DNA of 53,248 bases, taken from assembly GCA_001874365.1 (NCBI GenBank), contig MPDF01000008.1, positions 1-53,248 of the forward strand, in the 5' to 3' direction. The stretch comes from Gammaproteobacteria bacterium MedPE (lineage in GTDB: Bacteria > Pseudomonadota > Gammaproteobacteria > Enterobacterales > Psychrobiaceae). The position numbers and the translations under genes are program-made. Each line of letters starts with the position of its first letter. Positions within the stretch are counted from its first letter, which is position 1. The notes beneath the pieces were generated by a model. The model worked only from the letters and a program-made list of their open reading frames with translations, searched no databases and was not told the origin of the DNA. This document shows positions 48,329 through 53,248 of the stretch, one piece after another.

Positions 48329-48787
48329 TCAATCAGGACATAAATGAGGGCCAGGACCCTGAGCTGAAAGTACGTCTTTAGGATTTACAAGTCGACACTT
48401 TTCCATCGATAAACAGCCACAGCCGATACAGGTATCAATGTTGTTTTTGAGATCAGTTAATTGATCAATCCGTTGTTGTAACTGATCTCGCCATTCATTT
48501 GATAAACGATTCCAGTCACAAACCGTAATGCGCTTCTTATTTGGTAATGTGGCAAGTGCTGCCTTAATTTCTTGCAGTTGTATTCCTGACTCTTGAGCGA
48601 TTCGAATGACAGAAATGATGCGTAATACGTCACGATTAAAACGACGGTGGTTACTCTTATCACGAAATGACGTAATGAGTTCTTTGGCTTCATAAAAATG
48701 GATAGTGGATACTGCTACTCCGGCTCGTTTGGCGACTTCTCCCACTGATAACTCTTCTTTTATTGGCATGATCGAATTCTCTAACAT
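48329..48787 (-). CDS. soxR: Redox-sensing activator SoxR
   Basis: MerR-family activator with a [2Fe-2S] cluster. The N-terminal helix-turn-helix is VGEVAKRAGVAVSTIHFYE; the C-terminal cluster ligands are CIGCGCLSMEKC (Cys 120, 123, 125 and 131), the CX2CXCX5C pattern of SoxR. The start is ATG 48787, or ATG 48769 (MPIKEELSVG); both have modest upstream signals. It is divergent from the RND pump genes, and the SoxR box lies in the 68-bp gap, so it should control the pump and itself. No soxS is nearby, in line with SoxR outside enterics, which acts directly on efflux and redox genes. Confidence 0.96.
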   Translation of the reverse strand: MLENSIMPIKEELSVGEVAKRAGVAVSTIHFYEAKELITSFRDKSNHRRFNRDVLRIISVIRIAQESGIQLQEIKAALATLPNKKRITVCDWNRLSNEWRDQLQQRIDQLTDLKNNIDTCIGCGCLSMEKCRLVNPKDVLSAQGPGPHLCPD

Positions 48788-48793
48788 TTATTA

Positions 48794-48824
48794 TTGACCT
48801 CAAGTATAGTTGAGGGGGTAGCAT
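48794..48824 (+). promoter_or_regulatory. SoxR operator and MerR-type promoter of the RND operon
   Basis: CCTCAAGTATAGTTGAGG (48798-48815) nearly equals the E. coli soxS box CCTCAAGTTAACTTGAGG. It lies in the spacer between TTGACC (-35, 48794-48799) and TAGCAT (-10, 48819-48824), which are 19 bp apart, the over-long spacing that MerR-family activators correct. The left box edge is 10 bp from the soxR ATG, so autorepression is likely. Confidence 0.93.
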
Positions 48825-48855
48825 GCCTGCAAATTTTTATGAAAGGTAGGTAACT

Positions 48856-49965
48856 ATGAAGCATTTTTCTTGGGTTTTTACCCTAATATTCATTATGTTG
48901 AGTTTAACGGGGATATTTTATTTAAAGCAGTCTGTCTCTGCGCAACCGGCGCAGGATGACTATGAACCAGCGGCAACTATTCAGGCAACTCACGTTAAGG
49001 TTAGTGATTTTCAGCCGAGTCACACGGTACTTGGAGAAAGTATCGCGATTAATCAAGTGATGCTTAAGAATGAGCGTGCAGGCAAAATTGTTTATTTGAA
49101 TCTTGATCCAAGTAACGTTGTAAAACAAGGTCAAACCTTGGTGCGAATCGACGACAGCGAGGAGCAAGCACAATTAAAGTCAGCGAAAGCGACAGCCATT
49201 TTAAAACAACAAACGCTCAGTCGTATTCAGTTGCTCTACAAAGACAAACGTATTAGCCAAGAGAAACTAGATATTGCGAGTGCAGAGCTTGCTATTGCTC
49301 ACGCTGATGTCGGCATCATCGAATCAAACATCTCAAAAAAATCAATTAAAGCGCCCTTTGATGCTTACGTTGGATTACATAACTTAGCGATTGGGCAAAC
49401 GCTTTCTGAAAACGCAGATATTACTCAATTGATTGGGGTTAACGATAATATTTGGGTTGATTTTAATGTGCCACAAATCTATCCAATGTTAGATAACAAC
49501 AGCACGGTGAATGTGTCGTTACCGCAACAACTCAAAGGCGCGACAGCGACGGTTATTTCAAGTGCGCCGACGTTACGTGGTCAAAGTCGACAAGTTCACT
49601 ATCGCGCGCAGTTGAGCTTGGATAAGCTGACCATCAAACCACAATTCTTAGTCAATGTTACGTTACCTGTAGCGCAAAATAAGTCGGCGATCATTGTGCC
49701 TAATTTAGCTATCACTCGCGACCAGCTTGGTGAATATGTGTTTGTGGTAAATGAAGAGCCGAATGATAGCTTTCGGGTAACTCGTCGCCAAGTGCAATTA
49801 GGAGACCGTTTAACCCAAGGTGTTGTGATTGACTCTGGTCTTGAGCAAGGTGAGCGTATTGCCACCATTGGCGCATTTAAATTACGTGAAGGTCTTAAGG
49901 TCTTTATTGAACCGACGCCAATGGACGACATTATAGCGCTTAGCGAAAATGGAGGTATCCGATGA
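48856..49965 (+). CDS. RND efflux membrane-fusion protein (MexH-like)
   Basis: Periplasmic adaptor of an RND pump, 369 residues. An N-terminal signal/anchor (about 1-28) is followed by the biotinyl-lipoyl half-motif, an alpha-hairpin (about 100-150), the second lipoyl half (IKAPFDAYVGLHN, about 168-180) and beta-barrel domains. It is 4 bp overlapping the pump gene and follows the SoxR-controlled promoter by about 30 bp, with AGGTAGG as ribosome site. The context resembles MexGHI-OpmD of Pseudomonas, also SoxR-controlled, without mexG. Confidence 0.95.
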   Translation: MKHFSWVFTLIFIMLSLTGIFYLKQSVSAQPAQDDYEPAATIQATHVKVSDFQPSHTVLGESIAINQVMLKNERAGKIVYLNLDPSNVVKQGQTLVRIDDSEEQAQLKSAKATAILKQQTLSRIQLLYKDKRISQEKLDIASAELAIAHADVGIIESNISKKSIKAPFDAYVGLHNLAIGQTLSENADITQLIGVNDNIWVDFNVPQIYPMLDNNSTVNVSLPQQLKGATATVISSAPTLRGQSRQVHYRAQLSLDKLTIKPQFLVNVTLPVAQNKSAIIVPNLAITRDQLGEYVFVVNEEPNDSFRVTRRQVQLGDRLTQGVVIDSGLEQGERIATIGAFKLREGLKVFIEPTPMDDIIALSENGGIR

Positions 49966-52900
49966 TTAATCAGTTAAAGGGCAATGTCATGGATGTCTTT
50001 GTAAAGCGTCCTATTCTATCAATTGTGATTTCACTGTTTATTTGTTTGGCGGGTTTGTGGGCAGTGAAAAGTATTTCTGTCTTACAATTTCCGATGATCA
50101 AGAGTGCATCGTTGACCATTAATACGGTATATACCGGTGCATCAGCAGAAGTGGTAAAAGGCTTTGTAACTGATCCTATAGAACGCATTGCAACAACAGT
50201 GCCCGGTGTGGAATATGTCGATTCATCGACAACCTCTGGCCAGAGCACAGTGACGGCTTGGTTAAAACTCAATGAAGATACAACAGCTGCTTTGGCTGAG
50301 CTAAATACACGTCTTAGCCAAATTAAGTTTGAATTACCACCGGGTGCAGAAGATCCTGCGGTATCGGTAACACGTACCGATAGACCCAATGCTGTTTTCT
50401 ACCTAAACGTCGAAGCAAAAGGGGCGAGTTTATCGCAGTTAAGCGATTATCTAACACGTCAGGTTAATCCAATTATCAGTAACATTAGCGGCGTACAAAA
50501 AGTGGGTATTGAAGGTGCGAGAACGCCAGCAATGCGTATATGGTTAGACGCTAATCGCATGAACATACTTAATGTTAGTAGTGAAGAGGTGTATAACGCG
50601 CTGGCTAATAACAACAGCATTTCAACCTTGGGTTATGGTCAGAATGATACGCAACGAATTGATATTGTTGCTAATACGCAATTATCAACTGTCACTGAAT
50701 TTGAGCAACTTATTGTAAAGCGTGATAATGAAGGCATTGTTTATGTTAAAGATATTGCCGATGTAAAGCTTGGCGCTGAGCAAGCAAACAGTACCGCGAG
50801 GTTTAATTTAAAAGATACCGTTTACATTTCAGTGTTTCCTTTGCCGGGGGCTAATGAAATTGAAATTGGTGATCGTCTGTACAAGGTGCTTGATGACATT
50901 AATGCGAAAGCGCCAAATGGCCTGCACATTAACATCGCTTACGATGGCACGCTATATATGCGTGATGCACTGCAAGAGATAGTGTCGACGCTGATTGAAA
51001 CCGTTATCTTAGTTGGCATTGTTGTTTTACTCATGATGGGATCTTTCAAGACAGCCTTGGTGCCGTTAGTGACTATTCCAATTTCAATTTTAGGGGCTAT
51101 TGCCGCAATTTGGGTAATGGGCTTTACGTTAAATCTTCTCACTGTGTTAGCTATTGTATTGTCGGTTGGTTTAGTGGTCGATGATGCGATTGTAGTTGTT
51201 GAGAATGTGGCGCGTCACATGCGCGACGGTATGCCAAGAATACAGGCGGCATTAGTGAGCTCTCGCCAATTGTTAGTGCCTGTGATTTCAATGACGTTAA
51301 CGCTTGCCATGGTTTACGCACCTATCGGATTTTTATCAGGATTGACGGGGGTATTGTTTAAAGAGTTCGCCTTTACATTGGCTATCGCCGTGTTGCTCTC
51401 AGGTGTAGTCGCTATTACTTTATCGCCTATCATGAGTGCTTATGTGGCGGATGCTAAAGGTAAAGAAGGGCGTTTTACGCGATTGGTGAACGGACTATTT
51501 GCCAAACTTCAGGTGCGCTACAGCAAGCTCTTAAAACGCTCGATGGGTTATCAAGGGCAAATCATGCTGGTGGCGCTAATCATTGGTTTACTCATTGTTC
51601 CTTTTTATCAACAATCTGCCAAAGAATTAGCACCGATTGAAGATCAAAGTAGTATTAACGTTGTAATGCAGTCACCGCCTGAGTCGTCGCTGAAATACAA
51701 TGAAGCCAACATCAAGCCCGTTGTAGAAAACTTGCTAACCATCGAAGGCGGCGAGCAAATGTGGCAGGTTATTACCAGTACTGGTGGTTTTGGTGGCTTG
51801 GAGTTTGTGAAAAGCGAACAGCGTGATTTCACGACAGCTGAAAAAATGCCTGAGATTTACGGTCGTTTGACAGGATCTGCAAGCTTAAATAATTTACCTA
51901 TTTTGCCGTCGCCGCTACCTACGGCTGGTCAGTTTGATGTTGAAATGGTGGTGAAGTCTAGCGCCAGTTATGAAGAGATGAAAGAATACGCCGATGCTTT
52001 AGTGTATGCCGCCTTTGGCAGCGGAAAATTCTTATATGCTGATACCGATTTAAAAATAGATTTACCGCAAATGTCCCTCAAACTGAATCGCCAGAAAATC
52101 GCTGATTTAGGGATGACAGTACAAGAGGTGAGTCGCCAGCTTAACATCTATCTATCGGCTAACTTTGTTAATCGTTTTGATGCTAATGGCAAAGCTTATC
52201 GCGTGATCCCAATGTTGGATAATGCGATTGCCAATGATCCACAGCGATTAAAAACGTTAACCATTAAAACACCGCAAGGTGAACTTGTGAGTGTGAGCGA
52301 CTTTGTTGCCGTGACATGGAATACGGTGCCACGTGCGTTGGGCTCTTTCGGTCAGCAAAATTCGTTTAAGATTTATGGCGGTATTTTACCTGGGGTTACG
52401 AAAGAGCAAGCATTGGCGAGCTTAGAAGAAGCAGCGGCGAGTATTTTGCCCAGTTCATATCTTGTTGATTATGCTGGTGAGTCACGGGAAATTCGTAAAG
52501 AAGGCAATAGTTTGATGACGGTTATGGCTATCTCATTTGCCATTGTTTTCATGATTTTAGCCATTCAATTTAATAGCTTTAGGGATCCTTTAGTCATTTT
52601 ATTTGGCTGTGTGCCATTGGCGTTATCAGGCGCATTATTCTTACCATTTTTATCGTTAACAACGGTAAATATCTATTCGCAGATTGGCTTGGTTACCTTG
52701 GTTGGATTGATTGCCAAAAATGGCATTCTCATTGTTGAGTTTGCTAATCACTTACAGGAGCAAGGGCAGGATAAACTCCACGCGGTAATCGAGTCGGCAA
52801 GTACGCGTTTGCGTCCTATTTTGATGACGACGCTAGCCACTGTTTTAGGTCACTTCCCGTTAGTACTGGTGTCTGGCGCCGGTGCAGAAGCAAGAAACAG

Positions 52901-53066
52901 TATCGGTATTATTTTAGTGTCAGGCATGATTATAGGTACGATTTTTACCTTGTTTATTCTGCCGGTATTTTACTTATGGTTTGCTAGTGATCACCGCCCT
53001 AAACAAGTTGCTGCCAATAGTGAACAAGTTTCTACCACTAACGATGATGTGCTGAAAAGCGCCTAA
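49962..53066 (+). CDS. RND efflux transporter (HAE1 family, MexI-like)
   Basis: Inner-membrane proton-driven pump of 1034 residues, full length for the family, with 12 helices in two halves. The proton-relay pair Asp 407-Asp 408 is present in VGLVVDDAIVVVEN, matching AcrB numbering. The opening FVKRPILSIVISLFICLAGL and the segment VTDPIERIATTVPGVEYV are typical of the MexI/MdtB-like branch. SoxR control suggests it expels redox-cycling compounds such as quinones or phenazine-like molecules; that is inference. No outer-membrane channel gene is in the window. Confidence 0.96.
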   Translation: MINQLKGNVMDVFVKRPILSIVISLFICLAGLWAVKSISVLQFPMIKSASLTINTVYTGASAEVVKGFVTDPIERIATTVPGVEYVDSSTTSGQSTVTAWLKLNEDTTAALAELNTRLSQIKFELPPGAEDPAVSVTRTDRPNAVFYLNVEAKGASLSQLSDYLTRQVNPIISNISGVQKVGIEGARTPAMRIWLDANRMNILNVSSEEVYNALANNNSISTLGYGQNDTQRIDIVANTQLSTVTEFEQLIVKRDNEGIVYVKDIADVKLGAEQANSTARFNLKDTVYISVFPLPGANEIEIGDRLYKVLDDINAKAPNGLHINIAYDGTLYMRDALQEIVSTLIETVILVGIVVLLMMGSFKTALVPLVTIPISILGAIAAIWVMGFTLNLLTVLAIVLSVGLVVDDAIVVVENVARHMRDGMPRIQAALVSSRQLLVPVISMTLTLAMVYAPIGFLSGLTGVLFKEFAFTLAIAVLLSGVVAITLSPIMSAYVADAKGKEGRFTRLVNGLFAKLQVRYSKLLKRSMGYQGQIMLVALIIGLLIVPFYQQSAKELAPIEDQSSINVVMQSPPESSLKYNEANIKPVVENLLTIEGGEQMWQVITSTGGFGGLEFVKSEQRDFTTAEKMPEIYGRLTGSASLNNLPILPSPLPTAGQFDVEMVVKSSASYEEMKEYADALVYAAFGSGKFLYADTDLKIDLPQMSLKLNRQKIADLGMTVQEVSRQLNIYLSANFVNRFDANGKAYRVIPMLDNAIANDPQRLKTLTIKTPQGELVSVSDFVAVTWNTVPRALGSFGQQNSFKIYGGILPGVTKEQALASLEEAAASILPSSYLVDYAGESREIRKEGNSLMTVMAISFAIVFMILAIQFNSFRDPLVILFGCVPLALSGALFLPFLSLTTVNIYSQIGLVTLVGLIAKNGILIVEFANHLQEQGQDKLHAVIESASTRLRPILMTTLATVLGHFPLVLVSGAGAEARNSIGIILVSGMIIGTIFTLFILPVFYLWFASDHRPKQVAANSEQVSTTNDDVLKSA

Positions 53067-53079
53067 GTAAGGAGTCATA

Positions 53080-53248
53080 ATGAAAGTAGCAGTAATATTA
53101 GGGACATCACGTGGTGATGGCAATACCCGAAAATTAGTCGATGAATTTTCGGTATTTAGTGAGGCTAAGGTGTTTGATTTAGCAGATTACGATATTTCGT
53201 TTTATGACTATGAGCACCATAATAAGGATGACGATTTCCTACCTCTAA
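53080..53248 (+). CDS. Flavodoxin-fold NAD(P)H reductase, N-terminal part (cut by window edge)
   Basis: The frame begins ATG after AAGGAGTCATA, 13 bp past the RND stop, and is still open at the window end. The start MKVAVILGTSRGDGNTRKL has the FMN phosphate loop (TSRGDGNT) of NADPH-dependent FMN reductase/NAD(P)H dehydrogenase proteins. Its place suggests it belongs to the SoxR-driven transcript and detoxifies or recycles redox-active compounds. Confidence 0.85.
   Translation, partial: MKVAVILGTSRGDGNTRKLVDEFSVFSEAKVFDLADYDISFYDYEHHNKDDDFLPL

Overview
The window reads as chromosomal DNA of a marine-type gammaproteobacterium, most likely in Alteromonadales (Colwelliaceae-like). The reasons are a moderately AT-rich base composition, conserved gammaproteobacterial gene order (crcB-serS, leuS-lptE-holA-nadD, miaB-phoH-ybeY-corC-lnt), DUF2058/YaiL and DUF1451/YbeL proteins, a VC_2705-type Na+/solute symporter pair, and a riboswitch-led thiC-thiDE-thiF-thiS-thiG-thiH operon. 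I cannot name the genus from sequence alone. Almost everything is chromosomal core or shell; there is no phage, plasmid, CRISPR or intact insertion sequence.

Layout. 1-2.3 kb: 3' end of crcB, serS, a probable 38-residue membrane protein and an unknown four-helix membrane protein. 2.4-6.3 kb: Na+/solute symporter operon, a GGDEF cyclase, and tRNA-Ser(GCT) followed by tRNA-Arg(ACG). 6.3-11.7 kb (minus): leuS-lptE-holA-nadD-yaiL. 11.9-18.1 kb: zinc-ribbon gene ybeL, then the miaB-phoH-ybeY-corC-lnt block, with a terminator-like hairpin inside the first codons of lnt. 18.4-30.1 kb is accessory: a DUF748 envelope protein, a Tat-exported DUF1501 lipoprotein with a signal-less DUF1800 partner, a membrane-anchored GyrI-like protein paired with a di-iron hydroxylase, a soluble CZB chemoreceptor, an FMN reductase, a DUF1461 membrane protein and a lipoprotein made of alternating 18-residue repeats. 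30.2-38.9 kb: gamma-glutamyltransferase and the thiamine operon. 38.9-48.1 kb: GNAT, antiporter, YccF, a 263-bp non-coding MITE-like element with perfect 17-bp terminal inverted repeats and flanking TA, an MFS-acyltransferase fusion, a membrane protein coupled to a di-haem lipoprotein, and a PhoX-like lipoprotein with a collagen-like stalk. 48.3-53.2 kb: SoxR, a clear SoxR operator, an RND efflux pair (MexHI-like) and the start of a flavodoxin-fold reductase.

How they work together. The thiamine operon holds the genes for the pyrimidine branch, thiazole synthesis and their coupling under one TPP riboswitch. The miaB-lnt block joins tRNA modification, rRNA maturation and lipoprotein acylation. 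The last 5 kb form a self-contained redox-response unit: SoxR should activate the divergent efflux pump, and probably the downstream reductase, from one MerR-type promoter with a 19-bp spacer. The most unusual items are the MITE-like element, the alternating-repeat lipoprotein, the terminator inside lnt, the DUF1501/DUF1800 export puzzle and the GyrI-hydroxylase pair. I found no large new defence or mobile system.
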